The notes under the pieces: generated by a model
Told to the model about the DNA's origin: nothing
Database searches by the model: none
What the model saw: only the letters and a program-made list of their open reading frames with translations
NCBI GenBank assembly: GCA_963514095.1
Contig: OY741280.1
Location: forward strand, 4,842,395 to 4,906,394
Reading direction: 5' to 3'
Source of the DNA: Eutrigla gurnardus
Lineage: Eukaryota; Chordata; Actinopteri; Perciformes; Triglidae
Length of the DNA stretch: 64,000 bases
In this document: positions 32,749 to 46,300 of the stretch, one piece after another
Numbering within the stretch: position 1 is the stretch's first letter
Layout of the letters: the number at the start of each line of letters is the position of its first letter
Translations under genes and position numbers: made by a program

Positions 32749-35700
32749 TTAACAGGAAAAACGACATCATCAGTCTTTTCTTCATACGTCTGAATACAAC
32801 AGATGGTTACATTTAACTGACATGTAGAGCTAAGGCTGTTCTACTTTGAAAATGTATACCGCTGTGAATATTTATTAAGACAAAGATGGTCCAATGGCAT
32901 AACAAAGGGAGTTGTTACTTCTGTCGAGCAAACCAGGCTTTTCCACCTGCATTTGGTGTTGGTAGTAGTATTAGTATTAGTAGTAGTATTAGAAGTAGTA
33001 AGATTGACTTTGTGACCTTCACAATTTGGAAGGCAGTACAAGTGATCTTGTCCCATGGGTCTCTTTGGAAAGCATTTTCAAACCATTTATCTTGTCATTT
33101 AATTTGGAGGACATGTTGCCATTTGTTTTGTTTTTTTTGTCCTTTGCCCTCCCAAGGTTTGTCTGTACTGGAGGTCTTCACAGGTCCAAAATGTTGGACC
33201 GGATACAAAACAGATCTGTGGAGAAGTTATTGACAAGTTCATTGACGTGCATGTAGTAGGACCTGATTCAAATGAGGACCTTCAGAAACCTGATCCAAAT
33301 CAGTCTCCAGACACATCAGCCAGATGACGATGTAGCCTCTGGGGACAACGGCCAACATTTCTGGGGTTCTGGTAAACCAGCGTATATCCAGGTTCCACTT
33401 CCACTTCCATAGACAGGGCCGTCTCCACCGGTCTTTGTTTAAAGTTCGATTAACAACTTGAGATGCGAGAATGGGATCTATGATCTAATTTGAAGATAAT
33501 GAAAAGCTAAATAATTGTCAGGCAATAGTTACCACTTGCACCTCTTTTCTTCTCCACATGGACTGTTTGCATGCAACCAAAGGTCACATAAACCATATAT
33601 TGGTCAATAATACTTGGACTATAAATTGAAACGAGGATGCTTCCAATACCAAAATCTAGTTCCATTGCATTGCTATTCTACTTTCATATGGAGATATCTG
33701 TTCATGGAGTCCAGTAAAATATAGTCCTATGGATAAACAGTCAACTTACCGAAACAGGTCTCTTTTAATATGTTGTGGATTTGTTTTGAACTGCATTTTA
33801 TGTCATGAAAAATGCTATATAAATAAAGTTATTATTAATATTACTACTGCAACCATTATGGTTATCATCATTATAAGAACCAAAATGTGTTCCAAAATGT
33901 ATATTTTCTTTTAAGTTGCCCTTACAAAGTTCAAACTGTTGCATGCAATATGCATCCATGTGGTACATACTACTGCACTCTGTCTCCTCTTTATCTTATA
34001 TCTGCTGCACAGAAGATTGTGGGTCAGAATAGACGGAAAATATTTCAGACTCATCTTTTTCCGGGGTACTAAACAATGGTAGTGTCTGTATTGGACACGC
34101 AGAGTAAAGACCCATGGCAGTAGAAGAGGAAACCTTCAAGGGCCTGATGATAATAAACTGAACCTGGGTCTCGGTTTCTTCAAACCACCAGGACGGACAG
34201 GATGTCCGTACCGTCGGCAGATGATTGACAGCAAGGAAGGTGTGACATCTGGATTCATTCTCTGCCAGTTCATGGTGAAATATTAACACTGATGCTCCTG
34301 TTTGAATTGTTTGAAATAAACATGGTTAAGCATGCTCCTCTTTTAAATGAGTCCCTGCAGATTTGGCTGTTGTGGTGTCACTAACAGGAACTGAATCAAA
34401 ATAACAGGCACAAATCAAAGCTTTTCTTCCTTCCAAAGAAAACAGTACACACTAACGCTGGCTGAAGCTCTTCAACACCTCCACCCCCACCAGAGAATAA
34501 TTAAACCAATGTCGATCTGTGTGATTCTTTGGCCGGTGAAACCCCTTCAAACTTTCAAAATGTCCTCGCCAAAGTGTGAAGTTTGCTCATGTAATAGACG
34601 TTTCCTTTGTTTGGGACCCATAGACAGAGAGGAAGCAGTGATGCATCATGTATGACGTCACTCTCAGGTTTCTAAAGAGAAACTCTGAGCAATTGATTCT
34701 GGTTTCCTGTTTGGGGACGAGCCTGGATGGAGCAAAATGTGGAATGAGCAAGCAATGCGGCGTCACGGGCTCCTGCTCCCTGACATCCAAGAACCAAATG
34801 TTTGTGACTATTGCCAGCTCCTGAAAGCTTGGATAGGAATGTGTTTGCCACAATCAGATGGATGTTTTTGTGGCAAAACCTTCTGGTCACGGCAGTGTTC
34901 CAACACCAGCCATTCCTCTTGCTTTGACACAGAGTTAAATTAGCAATATAAGTGCATGCGTCTACAGACGGATAATTTCCAAATTGATTAGTGAAAGCTG
35001 ATTGCGGTTTTTGACCACAATTAATTCTGCCAAATCTCAAATGACGCAGACTCATGACCACTGGTTTATGGATTTTTAAATGTATTGCTGTGGAAACCTA
35101 AATCCTTTTACATTTTGCATTATTGCTCTGAGCTCTGGGCTTAGTTGCAAATGCATGGTTGGTCACAATGTTATGGCAGTTTATGTCAAATAAGACATTC
35201 CTATAGAATTGATCACAGGATAGCTTAAGCACAGAGTAGGTAATTTCAAAAAACCACAGGAACTTTAATTTTGAAGGGATCGCCAAACCGAAAAAAGTCC
35301 CGCCCCTTCGTTCAGACCCCAGAACACCAAACGAGTGCTCAAGATCAGCAGAGTGCACAATCAGGAAGTTAGCATTGACAGACAGGCAGGCCAATTATTT
35401 TCTCTGGCCCGACTTTTTTGATTGGACGGGGTTTTTACAGTCCTGCAACAGTCACAAAAGAAATTTTTAAAAATGTTCTACATCGGAGCACTTTATTTAT
35501 TCATTGCTATCGGTATGTTACAAGGATTTCAAGAATTATAACAGAAAGTGTTTCTAAATATAATGACCTACTCAACCTTTAATTGCTAATCGATTAAAAA
35601 GGATGAAATACACAATCAGACCATGTAATATTGTGGAAAAGGGTGTATTTATTGTAATTAAGTCATTTAATAGAGAATATTGGAGTTTTGTCAATACAGG

Positions 35701-37213
35701 AAGACAATCTGAGTTTTATTGCATAACTAATCTAGTGGCCATTAGAGGAACTGCAGTAGAGCAGTTCAGTATTGCACTCGACATTTGTCTTTTTGAGCCC
35801 CGGAGGACCCCTGGGTGGGCCGGCAATCAGACACAATACACACAACTACGACTAAGGAATGCAGATGTTATTTATGTGCTCGAATCCTCCTAATATTAGC
35901 CTGCTTTTTTCAGGCTGACAGTGGATTTTGAAGAATGTTCCAGTAGCACAACATGGAATGAACACGCACGAGGAAGGCTCGCCGGCGTCAGCGGCGGCAC
36001 AGATGCACGAAGGATGAAGGTTCAAGGACAAATCAGCCATGCCCGGCATCATGAATTCAGCGACGGTATGAATCCTGCCGTGAATACAGAGCAGCAGCGG
36101 AACGTGGACATATGTGGAGGAGCTGCGTGGCGATGATGAGAACAGCAACATACCACCAAAAACCACCAGACCAGAGACCAGAGGCATGATGGGATGGATG
36201 GTCCCGTGTTGGTCATGTTAGAATTAAACTACAATACTATAAGGAAAATCTACTTTGGGACAAATTGATTTCATAGAAGATAACATTTTACAGAATACGG
36301 AAAACTCTCTCTCACGACTGTGTGTTAAGCACATACAATACACTGATACTATTAATATTAAAGGATGCATAATGTAATTATTATTTTAGTTGAGTTTCAC
36401 AAACACACATATTTACTAGGTGTATTAAGACAACGAGAAGATTTTTTTTTTTTGTGACAATGAGCATTGAAGCAAAAGGGTCTTAAGATGAGAGAGACAT
36501 GTTTAACTTATATGAATCTTTTTGTTGTTGTTGTTGCTATTAATCAAATTGATGTAGTGCACAAACTCCAGGCGGAGGGAAGTGAAACTTGATAGACAGG
36601 AAGCAGGATCAGTTCGCTGCCTTCTGTTACGGAGGAATCTAAATGTGGAGCCCACATACATCCATCCTACACATGAACGCACGCTGTTCTCTCATGAAGG
36701 ACAATGGAACACATCAGATCCTTTGTTTTATATGCATTTCCCGAAGAGAACATCTCTGTATATTCAGTTCATAGTGACCAGATATGCTAGATATGTGTTT
36801 AATCTCCTGTCCCTCTTCACACAAACCGAAATTGCATCCTTCGATTCACCACATATTGACTCTTACCTTTCCGAACGTCTCCACTCGCGCAGGATCTTCT
36901 TCCCTTCGCAGCTCTGCTCGATTCAAGCAGTTTAAATACTTTGCAAATAAACACGAATGCAAAGCGCTCGCTCCCGGCTGATTTCCACAAGAGTACAATG
37001 TGTTCGCGCTGTGCATGTGGCGCGCTCCTCTCCGGCTCGAAGCGCGCGCACACCGGCCGATTGATACCTCGTCACGTCTTCAATTAACGCATTAAAATAC
37101 ACCAGTGCTGGCGATCAATATACATGTTCTTATATCAGTTATCAGCTTACCTTTGCACGAGCAACTTCTGCATTCGGTGCTGATGAAGCTGGTGGTGAGG
37201 CAAAGGAGGGAGG

Positions 37214-37271
<58 letters not shown>

Positions 37272-38016
37272 TGGCCTTTCCTGTGTATTTGGGCAGATTA
37301 CGTCTGATATACTAGTGTGTTGTTTTTTATGATGGAACAACTTGTGACACACTGAAGTTCTGCAGAGACTATTAGAGGTAGTGGACGTAGTCATGGCGAT
37401 GTCACCCATCAGTTTGTGGACTCCCGGTGTTGCAGTTGAGTTTGGCATTTTGTTTGAGAAAGATAGACAGGCTTTTTGGATGAAACGCTGGAATGTAGCT
37501 CCCCGGTGCCTCTCAGAAATAATTGCGATATGGACATATCCCTAAAACAATCAAAGTAGCAGTAGTGGTACATTTGATCTTTTGAGTGAGAAGTGTTGTA
37601 CGGAAGTCTCAAGTCTGTCAGCAGCACTGAGATCGTGGCTGATCCTAGTCAAACTGCCAAGAAAGCCCCCGTTGCATATACAATATGTAGAAAAAATAGA
37701 GATTTCATAAAATCAAATGAAGATTTGATTGGGTTGAGCAGGCCCAGGAGATACAAACACCTACCATAAAACATGAGTAACCTTTTAATGCCGTTGGTCA
37801 GATGCAAACTGTTGTGATGCCTTCAGGCAAAGAAGACGACAAGAAACAAGAAAAGGACGTGAATGAGGAGAGAAGGAATGAGAGAAGAATGCATGTGGAA
37901 AGGAGAACAGACAGGTAGAACAAGACAACCTCTACAGGTTGAATAAGGAACAGTGAGGGAGCTCAACGAAGATGGATCGTCAATATGGATCAGACGGCTG
38001 CCAGGGGAGAGTAAGG

Positions 38017-38051
<35 letters not shown>

Positions 38052-39337
38052 TGGAGGTGTACATAGGAGGGGAGCCAGAGTAATAAAGACAGACGGGGAG
38101 GAAATCAATGCCCAGGCCAGCGAGGCAAACATTTAGAAACAAAGTGCAGTCTCCCTCTGTAGCGACAGTAAAAGTCAGTCAGCCAGAACCTCAGAGACAC
38201 TCACAGTCCAGTCGCACGGCAGGCGGCGTCCCATTACACAAGACCGGGGAGATTGACGTAACCGTGGAAAAGGCCTAATATGGCTGGTAGACTACGACGG
38301 TGGAGCAGGACTGGTCTGGTTATCATTTCCTTTGAAATGACTTTAGATACGTTTGTTTTTTACTGGGAAGTTGTTTACGTACATCCCAACAAGCTGCCAA
38401 CTCTTCTCTCCCGCGACTCCAATGAATGGCGTTTTTTTTTTTTTTGAACTTACTTTATGAATGGCGTTTTATCTCCTCAGCCTCACCTCACCGGAACATA
38501 CCACCTGCCCAGGTTAACACGGGGGGCAGAAACGATCAGAATAATGAACACACCTGCTGACAGGACGGCATTAGACAAACCTGTTAGCGCTCTCCTTGAT
38601 TGAGCAGCTGATCAGCAGATCTACCACAACATCTCAGGCTGAACAACAACGCAGGAAGCAAGCTTTCTAAACAACTAGCTATTAGTGTCGGGGATAATAG
38701 CTGAGTGAAAACAGAGAAACAGAACCTTTTCACACTTCCTTAGTCTGAAATATTATCTTATCTCAGTTTAGGATGATATTTAGTTGTTGTTTTTTTGGTA
38801 TTAAAGATGTCTATGATATGTCTCCTAAACCACAAGATGACATTGTATACTCCTGGACCATATTTTAATATATACATAATAACACAATGTATATATTCGA
38901 GCCGTTTGTTAATAGAACATAGCATATAGAAATTAGACAAATCTTACTGTTTAGCCTATTTCTCATATCCTATGTAATTATTCTCTAACAGTCTTCATCA
39001 TTATGAAACCATAACAACAAATTACAAATTTTCACTGCTGTCTGATTTTACTTTTTGAAGTTTCATAACATGCAGGTTGTGTAGCAGTTTGGTGTAAACA
39101 GCATTAAACTTGAAACCTGTTTGTTTGCATGTAAACCATAGATACAGGCCTGACAGGTGAGTAGCGGTAGAAGAATCAAATTTAAAGTTATAGTTTAGAT
39201 TTTTATAGGATAGGATTTTAGGAACTGCTACTATAATATTGGACAATCACTTTTTCATCTAAGTTAGGATTAAACAAGTAGTTAGGGTGTTTTTTCTGAT
39301 CATCAGAATGCTAAATCAATATACACAGCTGTTTTAG
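32749..39337. other. Intergenic between cacng7 and cacng8; no gene seen
   Basis: No splice-supported gene is recognised. It holds a CpG-dense stretch at about 36860-37080, (GA)n at 37210-37266 and (GT)n at 38018-38050. A direct repeat of about 14 bases (atgaatggcgtttt) flanks a T-run at 38421-38471. Confidence 0.5.
36860..37080. promoter_or_regulatory. CpG-dense patch
   Basis: CpG dinucleotides cluster (for example gtggcgcgctcctctccggc and tcgaagcgcgcgcacaccgg) in an otherwise CpG-poor neighbourhood. It could be an alternative promoter or upstream exon of cacng8, 7 kb away, or an unrelated regulatory element. No start site or exon can be shown. Confidence 0.25.
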
Positions 39338-39339
39338 GG

Positions 39340-39608
39340 TGGGGGTTTAGCTCAGGAGGTAGACCGGGTTGGCTGGCAACCGCAAGATTGCCGGTTCGAT
39401 CCCCAGCTCCTCCTAGCTGAGTGCCTGGTGTCCCTGAGCAAGACACCTCACCCTAATTGCTCCTGACGAGCTGGCTGTCGCCCTGTGTGGTTGGCTCCGG
39501 TGTGTGAATGTGTGAGTGAATGGGTGAATGTCAGTCATTACTGTAAAGCGCTTTGGATAAAAGCACTATATAAATGAGGCCATTTACCATTTTTATTTAC
39601 CATTTTTA
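39340..39608 (+). mobile_element. tRNA-derived SINE (percomorph type)
   Basis: The head has a pol III box A (ttagctcaggaggt) and box B (ggttcgatccc at 39393-39403) spaced as in a tRNA. The body has gagcaagacacctcacccta, and the 3' part gtaaagcgctttggataaaa leads to a short repeated tail (catttaccatttttattta). This family is common in percomorph genomes. It is not a functional tRNA, since the acceptor stem does not pair well. Confidence 0.85.
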
Positions 39609-41314
39609 TGTGAGGGCCAAGTTAATTACTTGTCCAGAGTGGGACAGACCATCTGCTGACAGGGGGCCGTCTCCTCTGATCACAAGAGTCTGTTGCTGCT
39701 GTTGAAATGAAAAGCTGCAGCTCGTGTTGCTCGCAGCATTACGTCATCCTCACTCCCAAGTAACATCAAGTTCAAGTTTCAAACTTTTTAATTAAGTATT
39801 GAGGCCACTTCAAAAAAAAACACAGAGGTATAATAAGGTTGTCGAAAATAAAATTGGACCAGAGAATTTTTCCTACAGGTTTGTTTGCTCTTAAAAGCCC
39901 CATGGTGCACCGGGTGTGCTTTGCTTTTCTCAGGAACACCTTGGCGTGAAACACGCTTGATTGACGTCTACGACAAAATTCAACTGACCTCAGTTCTGCA
40001 GCTCAGACGATCTCCAACTGCGTAATTAGCCCCATTTTTTCAGAATGGCATTTCTGTCTTAAGTGCATTTGAGTGCCAGCGATTGAAACACCTGAAGTGC
40101 ACCATTGTAAAACAACCAAATTCATCAAGCCTGATTTGTGAATGTTTTAAAGTAGAAAGGGCCTGTGAATACTACAGCAGGAACATTAAGTTGTTTCCGA
40201 AAGCACAGAAAAGAAAAGAAACTTCAGATGAACGCAAGACTGCCTTCTTTTATTTCTTCTGTCGATTTTTCCTGGTTGTTAAGTGGCTAATTATAATATC
40301 TGTAGAAGTACTTAAATATTGATAATTAAAGCTCATGGTGGATGGAGGTGGATTGGTCCGACTACACCACAAGACTGTTCAACACCACGTGTCCAACACA
40401 AAGTCAACCAAACAGAGTAAACCTAAGTGTACACATTTTTCCGAAACCTAATTAAGTGTTTTATGCACAATTCCAATGTTAACACATTCATTTTAATGTT
40501 CTGGTGAGCGATGCACCGTGCACACAAATGAACCTTTCTTGACTATTTCACAAACTGCCGTGAGTCCGTGTTGGAAGTTCCAATCTTCCTTCCTTCAGCA
40601 AAACTTTACCTCTCTCACTAATAACTGGAGTAACAAGTTCAGCTCCCCCGTGTCTTATAATATCTCATACATCTGATACATTAGCAATGTTTCATAATCC
40701 AAATGATAATAGTTCAATATCACTTAACATTCCACAAACATACAACCTCAAAGGTTGTCATTGTTGTTTAGTCAGCAAATGTGTTATGCAAAGGCTGAAT
40801 CATGCTTTAATGATGCACTATTTAATGCAGTTCATTCTCAAGCTTGTTACGTAAGTGCTGGTTTCAGCAATTATGTTCTCCAACTCAATCTGTTTTGTCC
40901 CTGCTACATTTGAGACATATTCTATGTAGTCAGAGATAGTTCACATGATGAATAATACATGTGTAATGTAAAATATATATATAAAAAAATGCTATTCATT
41001 GCTATCAACCTAAGTAATTTGAGTAATTAATGGGTAAAAGTAAATGTGGAACAGTGTTTGAACATCTCTAATGGAGAGCAACACGGCGACCCTGGTGTAT
41101 TCCTCTAAGTGCATAAACTATGTAGTTAATCCAAATTACCATAGTGAATCAATTTAATACTAATTCATTTAAAATAAATTAATTGAACAGGTCAAACGCG
41201 TTATATCCCCCACAATGCATTTAGTACAATTAGCAGTATTAATATGAATCTCAAATCAAAGGACCATTATAGCAAACACAGGAAAAACATTTCTGAAACA
41301 AAAATCAGGCACTT

Positions 41315-41686
41315 CCATCCATCCATCCATTGTCTACCGCTTATCCTGTATTTAGGGTCGCGGGGGGGCTGGAGCCGATCCCAGCTGTCATTGGGCGAAG
41401 GCAGGGTACACCCTGGACAGGCCGCCAGTCTATCACAGGCCAACATGTAGAGACAAACAACCATTCACTCTCACATTCACACCTACGGGCAATTGAGAGT
41501 CACCAATTAACCTATCCCCATCCTGCATGTCTTTGGACTGTGGGAGGAAGCCGGAGAACCCGGAGAGAACCCACGCTTACACGGGGAGAACATACAAACT
41601 CCACACAGAAGGAACCCGGGCCGACCCGGGAATCGAACCCAGGACCCTCTTGCTGTGAGGCGAGAGTGCTACCCACTACACCACCG
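41315..41686 (-). mobile_element. Complete tRNA-headed SINE with (ATGG)n tail and 14-bp duplication
   Basis: Read on the minus strand it starts ggtggtgtagtgggtagcac (box A region), has box B ggttcgattcc, and ends in tandem ATGG. The 14 bases aaaatcaggcactt flank it on both sides (41301-41314 and 41687-41700), showing target-primed insertion. Its body contains ccagtctatcacaggccaac and atgtagagacaaacaacc (plus strand), the segment amplified in the three minisatellite arrays. Confidence 0.9.
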
Positions 41687-41700
41687 AAAATCAGGCACTT

Positions 41701-42984
41701 AAACGACTAAAAAGATGGTTCAAACAAACACAAACGTAGCACTTTCACCCAGGAGACCACGATTATACCTGTTACGTAAAGTCTGCTGGGTGGTTATTAT
41801 TTATTGGTGCTGGTTATGTTGCGTTGTAACCTTATTATATTTTTATTTTATTGTGGCATCTTTCCTTTCCGCCAGCGTGACACGAGGCTTATACGAATCT
41901 TAAATTCCCATAACTATGTTGAATGAGCAAACATGATGAATAAAACAATGGGAGGCTGGAACCAGGCAAGCTTTATTGGTTTTAAACTTAACAAAAACAC
42001 TGCTGGCAGATAAAAACCACACTCCTGCTGATAGCACGTTTGCAAGAATTATGACAACAATGAAAGTCACATTAATTATACGATGGTTTTTGACAGGTAT
42101 CGATGAGTCAGTCAAATGTCACAGGACCCAAAACATACATGGCCATGTAAACTTTTAGAATGTCTCTAGCTTGATGATGTAAACACGTCTCGGGTGGACT
42201 GTCTACATGAGTTCAGTGTGAATATTTACACCATTATCACAGTTTGAAGAATTGCTGCGTTGAACAATGGAAGTAAACATTTTGAAGAAAGCAGTTGGAC
42301 TGCATCAGAGCTCTACGTCTCTGCTGTGATGTCCTCAGAAACACTGTCGGTTCTGAAATGTTTGCCTCAGAAAACGGAAAACAACTCCTTAGAAGTCAGC
42401 TACATCAATATACCTGTGGTGTGTTATGTGTGTGCTCACTACACAGCATGAAAGCTCAGCTTTGGCATTTTAAATAAACACAGCAAAAGCTCCCATACTC
42501 AGCTGCTAAATGATGTCTTATTTCATTTCCACATAGCAAATATTCCTAAAAGATGCTAAATGTTGCAAATCATTTGCTACACTGTTTCCTCTGAACAGTA
42601 CCACAGGTTGCAAGCGTAACGCTTTCCCCCGTAAGTCTAAAAATGGCTACAAACGATGCCCTACGCAGGGCATGGCTGTTAATATGCTACAAAAACAAGC
42701 AATCTTTACCTACGTCACTTTAAGTCACTGTGCAACATGAGAACTTCAATGGGAGTCAAACTCAAAATCCCTTGTTGTTGATGTCTTTGCTTCTGTGTTT
42801 GGATTTTTAAAAAAAAATCAACATGCAAAAGAATGTGGACACACCTGACTGTAGTTTCAAGCCACCGCTTTCAACGTATACTAGGATATGAGGGAAAACC
42901 CTTCCGGAACAAGTGGACCTTGAGTCCTGTTCAGTATTCAGGTGTCTTACTCCAGTCTCTGATGTCAAAGTCATCATTTGTATG
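41701..42984. other. Intergenic; nothing recognised
   Basis: AT-rich unique-looking DNA without splice-supported coding sequence or repeat structure that I can identify. The same holds for 39609-41300. Confidence 0.4.
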
Positions 42985-43294
42985 CAGGGCCGGCTCTTGG
43001 CATAGGTGATATAGGCGGTCGCCTAGAGCGCCATCTGCTGCAGATGGCGCTGGAAAAAAAAAAAAAATTTAAAAAAAAAATTTAAAAAAAAAAAATTTAA
43101 AACAATGAAAATAAAAATGATTTTCTATTCCCAGTCGCCCTAATTTTTTGCTGTTTGCTGTTGTTGTTCAAATTAAACATGTGTGATTGTTCATTTGGCT
43201 GGTGTAATTCGTGTGTGTGTGTGTGTGTGTGGGGGGGGGGGGGCACCGGAGAGCAATCTCGCCTAGGGCACAAAATTAGGTAGAGCCGGCCCTG
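42985..43294. mobile_element. hAT-type MITE (310 bp), CAGGGCCGG ends
   Basis: Left end CAGGGCCGGCTCTTGGCATA; right end reverse complemented CAGGGCCGGCTCTACCTAAT. Flanked by perfect 8-bp copies of tttgtatg (42977-42984 and 43295-43302). The interior carries A-runs and a (GT)n-G(12) tract at 43208-43242. It has no coding capacity. Confidence 0.93.
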
Positions 43295-43302
43295 TTTGTA
43301 TG

Positions 43303-46300
43303 CTTCTGACAACTCAGACATCCTCCCTGCCACTTTTTGCTGCACTATAAGTCCCCGAGCAGACAGAGCATGTGTTAGCAGCCGGTTGTGTTTGGAATAG
43401 TTGTAAATGCAACTATTTTTTTTTTTCTCGTTGCTGGATGCCTCACGTTTTTTTTGGGTGTCGCGTTTTGGCTTTCCAAAAGCATTTGCCTTTTTTTTGT
43501 CCAATCGGATGAAGTGAGAGGAGGGCGTTTTGTGGTGGCTGTCGCTGGAGACCCAGAGATCTCTGAAACATGATCTGAACAGAAAACAGCAGCCCTGGAG
43601 GCACATTAGCACAGCACTGTTATTTATTCAGGACACGTTGTTTTCATTCATTTAAAATGTACTATTAATTATTAGGGAGTGTACCATTGTTTTGTGTAAC
43701 ACTGGCACTAATTTGGTGGTTGCATAGCAAAAAAAAAAAAAAACACCACTCTGATAGTTTCAACCAAATAAACGGTAGTGCTCTGTCTGATTGCGTCCTA
43801 AGAAGGTCAAATGACTTTGTGGTAATGGCCTGAACTGTAAACATTCCTCTTTTGAAACTGATGGAAAAAGAAAATCGATCAATATTTGCTCCTGGGGTGT
43901 TGTGAGGAGTGTAGAATTTTACCTGGGGTCATGTAGGAAATTCATCTGGCCAAGGATGAATGGTTTTCAGTGGCTCATCAGACACCGGAGTGACCAAACT
44001 ATTCATAGCACAAGCCCCATTCCCATTGGTCCAACTCCCAGGTATTTCCAATCAAATCCTACATTTCTGTCTCTAGACAAAGAATCGTCACTCCTGAAAT
44101 AAATATGACAAGAAAATGCCTGGAAAGGGTCCCTAAAGATATATGTGAATATATATGTGGAATTCTACTGAAATTAATGGTAGCAGAGCTCCTCGCATGA
44201 ATAATAGATTAAACCAGGAGGTAAATTGGAAATGCAGAAGCCATCTGTCAGGTTCTCAGTTTGCCTCCCATATAAGCTCGTGTTCATCAAAGTGCTATCT
44301 ATGTCTGTACTTCCATCTAGTCTCTATAGAAATCTGGTATTTTCTTACTTAAAACCAGGAAGAATTGGATTCCATTTCAAATCTGTCAGCACATCGTCAT
44401 TCAAATAATCAAATGTAATAAACTATAATTAGCATTATGATCACATATTTTGAGCCGTGCATGTCAGGCTTCATTATATTTTTGGAGCTGAATGGATTCA
44501 AATGGAGTGCAATCTGAACCTGGTTTCTTAAATCACTATGTACATACCTAAGAAGTTTTATTCTCACTCATATGGCAACAGCATCTCCAAGGCAGCCATT
44601 TTAGTTGTACCAGGAGTGGATCGCCGTGGAAACAGACCGTCCTTGTCCTCCTGAAAGCTCCCACAGAAGATTTCCAACTTTCCTCAGAACTTTCAAAAGT
44701 CTCTGGGTTTTCACCCTGCAAAATGTTGAACATTCATCCCCGAAGCTTTGCCTCACAAAATACAAACAGCTTAGAAAATATAGCTAAAACACCTAAAACG
44801 TACTGTGATATTTACACCCCATATTTGATTTTTGTCACATTTGTTTCAGCATGAGGGGGAAGAAGAATTTCTATACAGTTGGAGTATAAACCTCTATGCA
44901 TATACAGCTTACCTCTGATTGTGTTTATAATAGTTGTGTTTATGGGACATGGGCAAACGTTTTATGCAATACTTACATACTAATATGGACATTCTTTATC
45001 ATATTAGCATGTTTCATTTTAAATATCTACGTGTTCATGGACATGGCTGGGAAGTAACAGATGGTTATACATTTTTACGTTGAACATAAATGTGACAATT
45101 GTACGATAACGTCATAGGTAGTAATTTAACCGTTTGAGTAGAGATGGGCAACTTGGTCTGTGAATAAAGTCTTTGTGTATTCAGCTCGGCAATTCATATT
45201 TTATGAGAATACTGTTTTGGCTGCAGAAATGAAATACATAAAGAGAACAAAATCATTCAAAAATGACATATTTTGAACATCACATTTTGAAAATCTGTAT
45301 TGACGTGGCAACCCTGTCTCCTAAATTGCTTTCTCAATTACATTTAGAGGGAAACATATTTTCATCCGATTAGGGCCAAAGTTTCAAACATGTTGTGAAT
45401 TGAAACAGAAGAAAACAAAAAGACAACAAAACTAGTCATTCAGGTTTAGGCCTGAATCGATCTGATCGGTGCGGTGATACAGCTTTTTCAGTCCTGATAT
45501 GGATCAGATACTAGCGTTTAATTAAAGCCTCATTGTGTGGAACAGACTGGGATCATTCTGTCTATGTGTAAGGCAACATCAGGTTTCACTTAGTTGGCTT
45601 TCCAAACTTAATGAAACAAATATAACAAATATATGCTTAGAACTCCATGTACTCTATTGTTATTTATTAAAATAGTATCCGATACCAGCTTGGCCCATTA
45701 CCGATACCGGTCCATTTATGTGAGTCAGTATCACACGAAGTCTGATATCAGTGTGTTCACAGTTGAGGCAACAAACTACTTGGTGAGGTTTGATAAAATA
45801 TGATGGTTTAGCTTAAAAAAGTATGTTGGTTACTTAAAGGTCATTTTGATACCATTTGTATTTAAACAAAGCTTTTAGAAAGGTGCAGAATCAAAGTATC
45901 ACTTCTCGTGAATTTTTTTTTTTATTGTGAATTAATCATTTTTAAAAATGTTGTTGGTCCGTAATGAATGTTTTGTTTACCTCTGTGTGACGTGTGGCTG
46001 CGATTTCTAGCAAGGCTTGTGAGCCAATAGAATAACGACGTTGATATCACATGGTATCTCTGCGTAGTCAGGGGTCAAGAGTCTTTGGGGTTGTCAGTTA
46101 GTGTGGAAAAAACTAACGGAAAGATGGCTGAGTTTGACGGTAAGCGGGCGGCGTTTCAGTACCATGGGGTAAGTACTGGCAACCCATTGAGAACAACAGC
46201 TGTGTTGTGACATGAATGCAATGGAAGGGGAAGTGCGACATCTAGTGGCTGGATGTTATCAATGTTGTCAACAGCACCTTTAACTGAAGTTGCATACATA

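Noticed and set aside
39340..39420. tRNA gene
   Set aside because: Boxes A and B are present but it continues into a SINE body and tail; the stems pair poorly.
45838..46279. Second Kolobok-like TTAA element
   Set aside because: TTAA is present at both sides, but the inverted ends agree for only a few bases; too weak to call.
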